Shown: positions 1 through 5,574 of the stretch, piece after piece
How positions within the stretch are numbered: position 1 is the stretch's first letter
Layout: the number at the start of each line of letters is the position of its first letter
NCBI RefSeq assembly: GCF_959029255.1
Contig: NZ_CAUFUE010000051.1
Coordinates: forward strand, 1-5,604
Source of the DNA: an uncultured Bacteroides sp.
GTDB lineage: Bacteria > Bacteroidota > Bacteroidia > Bacteroidales > Bacteroidaceae
Direction: 5' to 3'
Length of the DNA: 5,604 nt
Position numbers and translations under genes: made by a program
The notes under the pieces: model-generated
What the model was told of the DNA's origin: nothing
The model's input: the letters and a program-made list of their open reading frames with translations, nothing else
Databases searched by the model: none

Positions 1-89
1 AAAACATAGAAATCCGTATTGCCGTGATGCTTATCTTTCAGGCGTTCCAAGAATTGAGGAATAGGCAACGGAGTAAAGAAGTTCTCCAT
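1..89 (-). CDS. Unrecognised protein, N-terminal fragment running off the left edge
   Basis: An open frame on the minus strand begins at an ATG at 89-87 and stays open to the window edge, giving about 29 residues that start MENFFTPLPIPQFLERL. An in-frame TAG lies seven codons upstream (110-108), so this ATG is the first possible one in the frame. I do not recognise the family. No membrane segment or signal peptide is visible in what remains, and there is no clear ribosome binding site or TAnnTTTG box. It lies next to, and points away from, the broken end of the neighbouring regulator gene. It could therefore be the first gene of an inserted element, such as a transposase, or a fragment of an unrelated gene brought there by rearrangement. 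The competing plus-strand frame at 3-131 has no recognisable content either. Confidence that this is a real gene is low. Confidence 0.3.
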   Translation of the reverse strand, partial: MENFFTPLPIPQFLERLKDKHHGNTDFYV

Positions 90-111
90 TACTATCGTGT
101 CTGCCTTCTAA

Positions 112-549
112 CACTCTTCACATCCTCGTAACATATTATTAGCTAGTGTATTCTATAAAGCAGGTTTTATAGAGACCTGGGGACGTGGCATTAGTAAAAT
201 ATGTACTGCCTTTAAAGCTGCAGGCATAGAAGAACCCGTATTTAAGCAATCAGAAGGTGGTATGCTGGTCACGCTCAATCGGAATTATCCTAAAATAGCA
301 GATGGCAAATCACAAAGAATATTGAATGACCCAATAAAATTGTCGTCAGTGGATATGAACGTATTACGTATATTAGCCACAAACACACAATCAACCTACG
401 ATAGTCTTGCAGTAGTTCTTTCATTATCAAGTGCTACGACAAAACGTTCCTTACAAAACCTAAAAATACAGGGATACATTATTCGTCAAGGTTCTAAAAA
501 AGCGTTTTTTTGGCAACTTACGGAGAAAGGAAAAGCTCTGATAAGTTAA
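112..549 (+). pseudogene. 5'-truncated AlbA_2/HATPase_c_4 ('RecG C-terminal-like') regulator
   Basis: The frame 112-549 encodes 145 residues and resembles the C-terminal third of putative transcriptional regulators that carry an N-terminal AlbA_2 (Schlafen-like) domain and a C-terminal ATP-binding-like domain. The family signature PRN followed by LLASVFYKAGFIETWGRG is seen at 124-189, with a GG-containing strand (about 253-261) before the LVTL strand. A winged-helix domain follows at about 340-540 (LSSVDMNVLRIL, then KRSLQNLKIQGYI and WQLTEKGKAL). Family members are usually around 450-550 residues, so about two thirds is missing. An in-frame TAA at 109-111 closes the frame, and the codons before it do not look like the family. 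The ATG at 262 could at most start a 95-residue winged-helix fragment, but it lies inside the conserved domain. It is therefore most likely a dead remnant. The truncation is seen directly; the regulator function is family knowledge. Confidence 0.75.
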
Positions 550-579
550 CTCATGAAAAAACAATAATAAAAAAGGACT

Positions 580-1740
580 TTAAATTGTCTCCTTTAATTC
601 TATTTTCTGAAAACGCAAAACATTTTCATCGAAATCAGAACGTTTGAAATGAGAGATACTTAGGTATAACCCGTCTTCACAGAGGTAGAAAAGATTAGGG
701 TTGTAGGTATATGCCGGAAAAAGTGTTTCTCCAATCACATTCAGTTCCTCATCCAATATCATAATAGAAAATGACATTTTACCTGAACGAAGCAATTCCA
801 AATAGTCACCGGAGTAATCATTTATTTCAGTTTCAGGATAAGCAAACCTATAATATACTTTCCTATATTTATCGTATAAGATATTTCCGTATGAGGCATG
901 TTCACATTGCGCCTTAATCAGTTTCTGAAAGTCATCTTCTTTGGAACGGAAGACGGTTACTTCATCTATATACTCGCTTTTAGCCCTGATTTTCTCTACT
1001 TGCTTATGGTCCGGAGTAGTCTTATACAGGTATTCGTCAGCAAAAAAGGAATATATAAAATGCTGTCCGTCGTAGCAACAAGAGTATTCTGCACCCGTAC
1101 CTGCAACGGTACCAAAGTCTTTGGGAGTAATCAAGGGGGGAAACTTCATCGGCAGTGCCGCCACTGTTTTTTTCACGGTATCAACCACAGCCTGTACAAA
1201 ACTCTGTTCTAATGCTTTTTCTCCTAATCTGCCATTAAGCATCTGAGGGATATACAAATTATCGCCGATGAACGTCAACGGTTTCCCACCATACAATATC
1301 GGCGGAACTAATGATTGTCCGCTTAGTGTTTTCGAGAAGGCAATACGCCGTTTAATGACTGCGGCGGTATCTACCACATAAATTGTACTTACATAAAGGC
1401 TGGGAATATAAATATGCTCCATATCAGCAATGGCATATCCGCCAAAACCTCCTGTTACAGAATTATTGCCTTCGGCATCAATGTACACCCGTTTTACCAA
1501 TTCTTCCGTATTGACATCATAGATAAGAATTTCCCTCTCGGGTAAATTCTGAAAACTCAAATACCACTTGCCTTTTTCCTTGAATGGGAAAGCCGAAGTT
1601 TGAGGCATTCTCACATCATCCGGAATATTGAATGACAAGAATTTGTCCATTGCTTCCAATCTACAAGTGTCTTGACTTACTTTAGAAGTACAAGAAAGGA
1701 TAGAAACTATGATGCATAGAAACAATAATACTTTTCGCAT
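580..1740 (-). CDS. DUF4221-type lipoprotein, probable beta-propeller
   Basis: This is a complete 386-residue protein. It begins with a lipoprotein signal peptide: MRK, a hydrophobic stretch VLLFLCIIVSI, and a lipobox ILSC with the lipidated cysteine at residue 17. The mature part is rich in aromatic beta-strand segments of the kind KGKWYLSFQN (about 55-64), REILIYDV and SFSIMILDEELNVIGETLF, which suggests a repeated-blade propeller. Length and layout fit the Bacteroidota family DUF4221 as I remember it; 6-bladed propeller or BF3164-like lipoproteins are the alternatives. No enzymatic motif is visible and the molecular role is unknown. The residues after Cys17 (TSKVSQD) lack the acidic cluster of the Bacteroides surface-export signal, so an inner-leaflet, periplasm-facing anchor is the simpler guess. 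The gene converges on the regulator remnant (30 bp between the stop codons) and diverges from the nucleotidyltransferase gene. There is no clear Shine-Dalgarno sequence. Confidence 0.75.
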   Translation of the reverse strand: MRKVLLFLCIIVSILSCTSKVSQDTCRLEAMDKFLSFNIPDDVRMPQTSAFPFKEKGKWYLSFQNLPEREILIYDVNTEELVKRVYIDAEGNNSVTGGFGGYAIADMEHIYIPSLYVSTIYVVDTAAVIKRRIAFSKTLSGQSLVPPILYGGKPLTFIGDNLYIPQMLNGRLGEKALEQSFVQAVVDTVKKTVAALPMKFPPLITPKDFGTVAGTGAEYSCCYDGQHFIYSFFADEYLYKTTPDHKQVEKIRAKSEYIDEVTVFRSKEDDFQKLIKAQCEHASYGNILYDKYRKVYYRFAYPETEINDYSGDYLELLRSGKMSFSIMILDEELNVIGETLFPAYTYNPNLFYLCEDGLYLSISHFKRSDFDENVLRFQKIELKETI

Positions 1741-1758
1741 ATAAATTTAGTGTCTGTT

Positions 1759-1766
1759 AAAAAATA
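1759..1766 (-). promoter_or_regulatory. Candidate -7 box for the DUF4221 lipoprotein gene
   Basis: Read on the minus strand this is TATTTTTT, one mismatch from the Bacteroides -7 consensus TAnnTTTG. It lies 18 bp upstream of the ATG at 1740, which would give a 5' leader of only about a dozen bases. No TTTG-type -33 element is visible at the expected distance of about 19-21 bp. The region is AT-rich, so a chance match is quite possible. Confidence 0.25.
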
Positions 1767-1923
1767 GCTAAAATTTTCTTCTAACGCAGTTCCCGTATCA
1801 ACCGAATAGTTCCTAGTTTCGAAGTGAGCAAACTTTAAAGAGGGGGCTATCAGACTGATTTAACGGTAACAGGGTGGAAATATATAACAAAAGTGTTGAA
1901 CCTGCAAGAAAGAAAGCGGAAAT

Positions 1924-2259
1924 ATGATTTACAAATGCTATCATGTACTTGCAGCACTTGAACTCTTAAGAGACTGCGAACTACAAAAACTGTATGAATT
2001 CTTTGCCAAATACAAAGAGATAGACCGGGTTATATTATACGGCTCGCGTGCCAAAGGAAATTACAAGTCTTTCTCTGATGTAGATATTACATTGGTGGGA
2101 AATGAGCTCACAAGCAGTCATTTGAACAGATTATCTGCCGACATAAACTACTCTTCGCTAGCCTACAATTTTGACATATCCATCCTGCACCAACTCAAAA
2201 ATCCCGAACTGCTGGATCATATACAGCGCAGAGGGGTTACGCTCTATACAAGACGGTGA
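1924..2259 (+). CDS. Minimal nucleotidyltransferase, MntA antitoxin type, without visible HEPN partner
   Basis: This 111-residue protein has the complete GSx10DxD nucleotidyltransferase signature: Gly40-Ser41 in ILYGSRAKGN, Asp52 and Asp54 in SDVDITLVG, and a third acidic residue, Asp84, in NFDISIL. The C-terminal NPELLDHIQRRGVTLY is typical of MNT proteins. In characterised HepT/MntA pairs such a protein uses ATP to AMPylate, and so silence, a HEPN RNase toxin. That role is family knowledge, not shown here. No HEPN gene lies beside it: upstream is 183 bp of spacer with no HEPN-like frame, and downstream is structured non-coding DNA. About 12 residues (MIYKCYHVLAAL) precede the point where such proteins usually begin. 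There is no other Met in the protein, and a TGA at 1897-1899 closes the frame just upstream. AAGAAAGAAAG at 1905-1915 may serve as a purine-rich ribosome-binding region. It could be an orphan antitoxin or a decayed module. Confidence 0.85.
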   Translation: MIYKCYHVLAALELLRDCELQKLYEFFAKYKEIDRVILYGSRAKGNYKSFSDVDITLVGNELTSSHLNRLSADINYSSLAYNFDISILHQLKNPELLDHIQRRGVTLYTRR

Positions 2260-2267
2260 AAAACAAG

Positions 2268-2290
2268 CTTGCAGATAAAGTATCTGCAAG
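2268..2290 (+). terminator. Perfect 10-bp hairpin behind the nucleotidyltransferase gene
   Basis: CTTGCAGATA (2268-2277) and TATCTGCAAG (2281-2290) form a perfect 10-bp stem with a 3-nt loop AAG, starting 9 bp after the stop codon. The position suits a 3' end structure of the plus-strand transcript. However, the following bases (GATGGTAACT) are not a T-run, so it is not a textbook Rho-independent terminator. It could instead stabilise the 3' end. Confidence 0.5.
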
Positions 2291-2348
2291 GATGGTAACT
2301 ACCGGAGCTGCAAAAAGTTATCTGCTAAAAAATTGCAGATAGCAGATA
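2271..2348. repeat. Cluster of five GCAGATA / TATCTGC heptamers
   Basis: The heptamer GCAGATA occurs at 2271-2277, 2335-2341 and 2342-2348 (the last two in tandem). Its complement TATCTGC occurs at 2281-2287 and 2319-2325. Five copies in 78 bp, in both orientations, allow several mutually exclusive hairpins. This may be a small palindromic repeat, a processed RNA structure or a protein-binding array; nothing in the sequence decides between these. Confidence 0.6.
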
Positions 2349-2349
2349 A
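2318..2349 (-). terminator. 9-bp hairpin followed by a T-run on the minus strand
   Basis: TTATCTGCT (2318-2326) pairs perfectly with AGCAGATAA (2341-2349) around a 14-nt loop. Read on the minus strand the stem is followed directly by CTTTTTG (2317-2311), which gives it the shape of an intrinsic terminator for leftward transcription. It could be a back-up terminator for transcripts that read through past nagB. On the plus strand the following bases are not T-rich. Confidence 0.4.
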
Positions 2350-2374
2350 ATATGAAAAATAATGCTATAATATT

Positions 2375-2443
2375 AGGCGCGGATTACGCGGAACAACGCG
2401 GATTCAATAAACTAAATCCGTGAAATTCGCGCAATTCGCGCTT
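2375..2443. repeat. 69-bp imperfect palindrome with arms made of 9-10-nt repeats
   Basis: The left arm (2377-2404) and right arm (2415-2441) pair over about 27 positions with G-U pairs and a few mismatches, and A2375/G2376 extend the stem to T2443/T2442. The left arm is itself three tandem units: GCGCGGATTA, CGCGGAACAA, CGCGGATTC. The right arm is AAATCCGTG, AAATTCGCG, CAATTCGCG. The loop (CAATAAACTA) is AT-rich. The GC-rich arms stand out from the AT-rich surroundings. From memory, similar 'CGCGGATTA' palindromes recur between genes in Bacteroides genomes, so this is probably a dispersed REP-like or MITE-like element; that memory is unchecked. It sits between the converging nucleotidyltransferase and nagB genes, where it could also act as a bidirectional transcription block. 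Confidence 0.65.
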
Positions 2444-2458
2444 AAAAGAAAGTGTTAA

Positions 2459-2478
2459 GAGGGTTGTGAAACAACCTC
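2459..2478 (-). terminator. Probable terminator of the nagB transcript
   Basis: GAGGGTTGT (2459-2467) and ACAACCTC (2471-2478) form an 8-bp stem with one bulged G and a GAA loop. On the minus strand it begins about 30 bp after the nagB stop codon and is followed by TTAACACTTTCTTTTAA, a T-rich though interrupted tail. Position and strand fit termination of the leftward nagB transcript. Confidence 0.55.
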
Positions 2479-2508
2479 GTTATTCCAGCTATTTATTATC
2501 AATCTCTG

Positions 2509-3321
2509 TTATTTCAGCAAAGATTCCGGGTCCAGATGGTCGGCTTCAATATCCTTGAAATAGCGGTAAGTACCGACTTTCAATTCTACTGTAGCGGCGT
2601 CATCACAAACAATGATGCCTTTTTCGTGCATTTGCAAAGCACTGATTGTCCACATCTGCATTACAGGACCTTCTACCGCATGATAAAGGGCACGAGCTTT
2701 GTTATGGCCGTTTACGATAATCATTACTTCCTTGGCACTGAGCACAGTACCTACACCGACTGTCAATGAAGTCTTGGGCACTTTATTGACATCGTTATCG
2801 AAGAAACGGGAGTTGGCAATGATGGTGTCGGTAGTCAACGTCTTCTGGCGAGTGCGTGAAGACAGGGAAGAACCCGGTTCGTTGAAAGCGATGTGCCCGT
2901 CAGGACCGATACCACCCATAAAGAGGTCGATGCCACCGTATGATTTGATTTTCTCTTCATAACGGGCGCATTCGGCATCGAGGTCGGCAGCATTGCCATT
3001 CAGGATATTGGTATTCTCGGGTTTGATGTCGATGTGACCGAAGAAATTGTTCCACATGAATGAATAGTAGCTTTCGGGATGTTCCTTCGGAAGACCTACA
3101 TACTCGTCCATGTTGAATGTTACCACATTCTTGAAAGATACGATACCTTTCTTGTTGAGGTCGATTAATGCCTTATACATGCCCAGAGGGGAAGAACCGG
3201 TAGGGCAACCAAGTACAAAAGGTTTCTCAGGTGTCGGGTTAGCGGCCTTGATTTTCGCAGCTACGTAATGTGCAGCCCACTGTGATACGGATTGGTAATC
3301 CGGTTGAATGATTAGTCTCAT
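2509..3321 (-). CDS. nagB: Glucosamine-6-phosphate deaminase
   Basis: NagB converts glucosamine-6-phosphate to fructose-6-phosphate and ammonia in the cytoplasm, feeding amino sugars from mucin, chitin or peptidoglycan into glycolysis. The 270-residue length is standard, and the key residues fall on the numbers I recall for the E. coli enzyme. The phosphate-binding loop is PTGSSPLGMYK (40-50). Asp72 lies in FNMDEYVGL. Asp141, His143 and Glu148 lie in GPDGHIAFNEPGSS, and Lys208 in NGHNKAR. The N-acetylglucosamine-6-phosphate allosteric site also looks kept (Ser151, Arg158, Lys160, Thr161, Tyr254), so the hexameric, allosterically activated form is expected. The start MRLIIQ aligns with the family N-terminus; no strong Shine-Dalgarno is present. 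The gene lies 37 bp behind fprA on the same strand and is the last of the leftward run. No nagA lies within the window. Confidence 0.97.
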   Translation of the reverse strand: MRLIIQPDYQSVSQWAAHYVAAKIKAANPTPEKPFVLGCPTGSSPLGMYKALIDLNKKGIVSFKNVVTFNMDEYVGLPKEHPESYYSFMWNNFFGHIDIKPENTNILNGNAADLDAECARYEEKIKSYGGIDLFMGGIGPDGHIAFNEPGSSLSSRTRQKTLTTDTIIANSRFFDNDVNKVPKTSLTVGVGTVLSAKEVMIIVNGHNKARALYHAVEGPVMQMWTISALQMHEKGIIVCDDAATVELKVGTYRYFKDIEADHLDPESLLK

Positions 3322-3343
3322 GTGATTGTTTTTATTAGGTTAA

Positions 3344-3351
3344 TAAACGTA
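3344..3351 (-). promoter_or_regulatory. Candidate -7 box directly ahead of nagB
   Basis: On the minus strand this reads TACGTTTA, one mismatch from TAnnTTTG, in the 37-bp gap between fprA and nagB. It would give a leader of roughly 15 bases. No TTTG -33 element is visible at the right distance, which would fall inside the end of fprA. It could let nagB be expressed apart from fprA, but the match is weak. Confidence 0.3.
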
Positions 3352-3358
3352 TTATTAA

Positions 3359-4558
3359 TTATTTACGGTCTTTCTTCAAACGTTCTGCCATGGCACGCGC
3401 CAGGTTTTCACATTGTTCGTAAGTGATGTCTTTCATGACCTGCTTCATTTCCACAGGGTCGCCTATGATTTCGAACTTGCTCTTTTCGGCAAATTCGCCC
3501 ATACGCTTCACAGCAGCGCCTGCCCAGCAGAAAGAACCGAAATAGCCCAGATAGCGGCCTTTCACTTCGCGTACCAATATCTTGGACAGCAAGGATTCCA
3601 CTTCGGGAAATATCTGGTTACTGTAAGTGGGGCTACCGATAATCAAGCCCCGATATCTGAAAATATCGGCTATTATGTAAGAAGGATTACTCTTGGTGAC
3701 ATTGTGCAACACAATGTTTTTGATGCCTTGTACTGATAATTCCGCCGCAATAGCCTCGGCCATCTGCTCCGTGTTGCCATACATGGAGCCGTATGCGATA
3801 ACCACTCCTTCGTCGGCGGCATAGCGGCTCAACTTATCGTAAATGCCGATAACCTTGGCTATATTGTCCGTCCACACGGGTCCGTGCGTGGAACAGATGG
3901 TAGAAATGGGCAGTCCGCCCAACTTTGCCAATGCTTTCTGTACGGGAGAGCCGTATTTTCCAACAATATTGGAATAGTAACGAACCATTTCGTCCCAATA
4001 CTTATCCACGTTCATGCGGGTATCGAGGAAACCGCCGTCCAGCGTTCCGAAGCAACCGAAACCGTCGCCGGAGAAAAGTACTCCTTCGGTTTCGTCAAAT
4101 GTCATCATCGTTTCGGGCCAATGCACCATCGGAGTCATGTAGAAACGCAGTTTGTGATGGCCTAAAGCCAGAAAATCATCCTCTTTCACCAGGTATTGCT
4201 CACCCGTCACGCCATAAAAGCCTTCAATCATGCCGAAAGTCTGCTTATTGCCGACAATGACAATATCCGGGTAATGTTGTTTTATCAGGCGGATAGAGCC
4301 GGAATGGTCCGGCTCCATGTGATTGATAATGAGGTATTGGATGGGGCGTTCGCCTATTATGCTCTTTATTTTGCGAAGATATACTTCAAAGTAACAAATA
4401 TCTACGGTATCGATCAACGCTACTGTTTCATCGTCTATCAGGTAAGAGTTGTAAGAAACTCCGTAAGGCAATGGCCACATACCTTCAAACAAATGTTTAT
4501 TACGATCATTCACTCCCACGTAGTGGATTTTTCCTTTTATCACTGTTTTTGGGTTCAT
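3359..4558 (-). CDS. fprA: FprA-type flavodiiron protein (A-type flavoprotein, O2/NO reductase)
   Basis: This 399-residue cytoplasmic enzyme has the two-domain core of class A flavodiiron proteins, which reduce O2 to water and/or NO to N2O in anaerobes. The N-terminal metallo-beta-lactamase-like domain (about 1-245) carries a full set of diiron ligands: His80, Glu82, Asp84 and His85 in NHMEPDHSG, His146 in MVHWPETM, Asp165 in LFSGDGFG, and His225 in STHGPVW. The C-terminal flavodoxin domain (about 252-395) begins with the FMN-phosphate loop YGSMYGNTE and continues with GSPTYSNQIFPE and GSFCWAGAAVKRM. No rubredoxin or flavin-reductase domain is fused, so electrons must come from a separate partner that is not encoded here. 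O2 versus NO preference cannot be read from the sequence. It lies 62 bp behind the radical SAM gene and 37 bp ahead of nagB. The purine stretch AGAGAAAAAA just before the ATG may help translation. The symbol is used as a family name. Confidence 0.95.
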   Translation of the reverse strand: MNPKTVIKGKIHYVGVNDRNKHLFEGMWPLPYGVSYNSYLIDDETVALIDTVDICYFEVYLRKIKSIIGERPIQYLIINHMEPDHSGSIRLIKQHYPDIVIVGNKQTFGMIEGFYGVTGEQYLVKEDDFLALGHHKLRFYMTPMVHWPETMMTFDETEGVLFSGDGFGCFGTLDGGFLDTRMNVDKYWDEMVRYYSNIVGKYGSPVQKALAKLGGLPISTICSTHGPVWTDNIAKVIGIYDKLSRYAADEGVVIAYGSMYGNTEQMAEAIAAELSVQGIKNIVLHNVTKSNPSYIIADIFRYRGLIIGSPTYSNQIFPEVESLLSKILVREVKGRYLGYFGSFCWAGAAVKRMGEFAEKSKFEIIGDPVEMKQVMKDITYEQCENLARAMAERLKKDRK

Positions 4559-4601
4559 TGTTTTTTCTCTAATTTAGATTGATTCCATATTCTAACGTCG
4601 G

Positions 4602-4609
4602 CAAAAATA
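4602..4609 (-). promoter_or_regulatory. Candidate -7 box for an internal fprA-nagB promoter
   Basis: On the minus strand this reads TATTTTTG, an exact match to TAnnTTTG, in the 62-bp gap between the radical SAM stop codon and the fprA start. It would place the transcript start about 35 bases ahead of the fprA ATG. No good -33 TTTG is visible upstream, where the sequence is the end of the radical SAM gene. The exact match and intergenic position support it; the AT-rich context lowers its weight. Confidence 0.45.
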
Positions 4610-4620
4610 AGTCTTTTTTC

Positions 4621-5547
4621 TCACATTTCATATTTCTTGCCTTGATAAGCGCCGAGTTCTTTCATTCTTTTTTGTACACGATGGTTAAATTCATAATTTT
4701 TTAGTCCCCAATCCGGCGCAATCAATAATTCTTTGGGAGATTGGGACACAAATCGCTCCAAGACCAAGTCGGGACGCAGATGCTCGACATAATCTATCAC
4801 GAGGTCGATATATTCTTCTACATCAAACAAATGGAAGTCTTCGGGATGTTGTTCGTACTCCAACGCCATGCGGGTGCCGCGTATCAGTTGAAGCTGGTGC
4901 ATCTTCAGGGTGGTGAGGGGAAGGCGTGACAAAGCGGCTGCCTGGGATACAATGCCGGAGTGCGTTTCGCCCGGCAACCCCAGGATGACATGTCCACCGG
5001 TGAGGATGCCGCAAGAGGCTGTACGTTCTACCGCATCGATGGTAGCTTGAAATGTATGTCCCCGGTTGATGCGGCGAAGGGTTTCGTCATTGGTGCTTTC
5101 GATACCATATTCTACCAGAAGGAAGGTGTGTTTGTTGATTTCCTCCAGATAGTGAAGCAGTTCGTCGGGCATACAATCGGGACGAGTACCGATGACCAGC
5201 CCGACAACATCGTCCACGGACAAAGCTTCTTCATATTTCCGCTTCAGGGCTTCCAGTTCGCCATAGGTGTTGGTATATGCCTGAAAGTAGGCGAGATATT
5301 TCATTTCCGGATATTTGTGGGCAAAGAACAGCTTTCCTTCTTCCAGTTGCCGGGTAATGGGTTTTTCCGTCCGACAATAATCGGGGTTAAAGGTTTGGTT
5401 GTTGCAATAGGTACAACCGCCATATCCTTTACTGCCATCCCGGTTGGGGCATGTGAAACCGGCATTCAATGATATCTTCTGTACTTTGTACGGAAAATAG
5501 CGTTTCAGAAACGAAGGAAACTCATTATAAAGAGGTGTAATGCTCAT
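4621..5547 (-). CDS. TIGR01212/YhcC-family radical SAM protein
   Basis: This complete 308-residue protein matches the usual length (about 300-320) of the TIGR01212 family that includes E. coli YhcC. Its 4Fe-4S motif has the wide spacing typical of this family and unlike the classical CxxxCxxC: Cys33, Cys45 and Cys48 in FTCPNRDG through GGCTYCNN. Further conserved blocks are YFQAYTNTYG (87-96), GTRPDCMPDELLHYL (120-134), VEYGIESTNDETLRRINRGH (145-164), GGHVILGLPGET (184-195) and the C-terminal LLIAPDWGLKN (274-284). The cluster should bind S-adenosylmethionine and cleave it to a 5'-deoxyadenosyl radical. The substrate of the family is not known to me; resemblance to Elp3-like enzymes hints at RNA or another macromolecule, but that is inference. 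The protein is cytoplasmic, with no signal peptide. The start MSITPLYNEF fits the family N-terminus. It is the first gene of the leftward run, with its own perfect -7 box. Confidence 0.93.
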   Translation of the reverse strand: MSITPLYNEFPSFLKRYFPYKVQKISLNAGFTCPNRDGSKGYGGCTYCNNQTFNPDYCRTEKPITRQLEEGKLFFAHKYPEMKYLAYFQAYTNTYGELEALKRKYEEALSVDDVVGLVIGTRPDCMPDELLHYLEEINKHTFLLVEYGIESTNDETLRRINRGHTFQATIDAVERTASCGILTGGHVILGLPGETHSGIVSQAAALSRLPLTTLKMHQLQLIRGTRMALEYEQHPEDFHLFDVEEYIDLVIDYVEHLRPDLVLERFVSQSPKELLIAPDWGLKNYEFNHRVQKRMKELGAYQGKKYEM

Positions 5548-5566
5548 AATTCTATCTATTATGAAA

Positions 5567-5574
5567 CAAATGTA
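5567..5574 (-). promoter_or_regulatory. Promoter -7 box ahead of the radical SAM gene
   Basis: On the minus strand this reads TACATTTG, an exact match to the Bacteroides TAnnTTTG box, 19 bp upstream of the ATG at 5547. The region about 20 bp further upstream is T-rich (TTTTATTTTATTT) and offers only a partial -33 element. The leader would be very short (about a dozen bases) with no Shine-Dalgarno, which is not unusual in this phylum. It is the best candidate promoter for the radical SAM-fprA-nagB run. Confidence 0.5.

Noticed and set aside
572..595. Weak inverted repeat AAAGGA / TCCTTT between the converging stop codons.
   Set aside because: The 6-bp stem has a 12-nt loop, overlaps the last codons of the lipoprotein gene and lacks a T-run; too weak to call a terminator.
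1814..1821. TAGTTTCG as a -7 box for the nucleotidyltransferase gene.
   Set aside because: It has one mismatch at a key position, no -33 element, and would give a leader of nearly 100 bases; the 183-bp divergent spacer holds nothing firmer.
1741..1923. Search for a remnant HEPN toxin frame ahead of the nucleotidyltransferase gene.
   Set aside because: The plus-strand frames I translated are short or stop-interrupted and show no HEPN-like helix pattern or RxxxxH motif.
2352..2423. Possible 23-residue ORF starting MKNNAIILGADYAEQ on the plus strand.
   Set aside because: Most of it runs through the left arm of the palindrome, it has no ribosome binding site, and it ends in the right arm; a chance frame is more likely.
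3884..4582. Several overlapping plus-strand open frames of about 90-130 codons.
   Set aside because: All are antisense to fprA, whose metal and FMN motifs are intact, and their translations are low in recognisable features.
4960..5472. Long open frame of 170 codons on the plus strand.
   Set aside because: It lies wholly antisense inside the well-conserved radical SAM gene, and its translation has no recognisable family; it is a shadow of the real gene.
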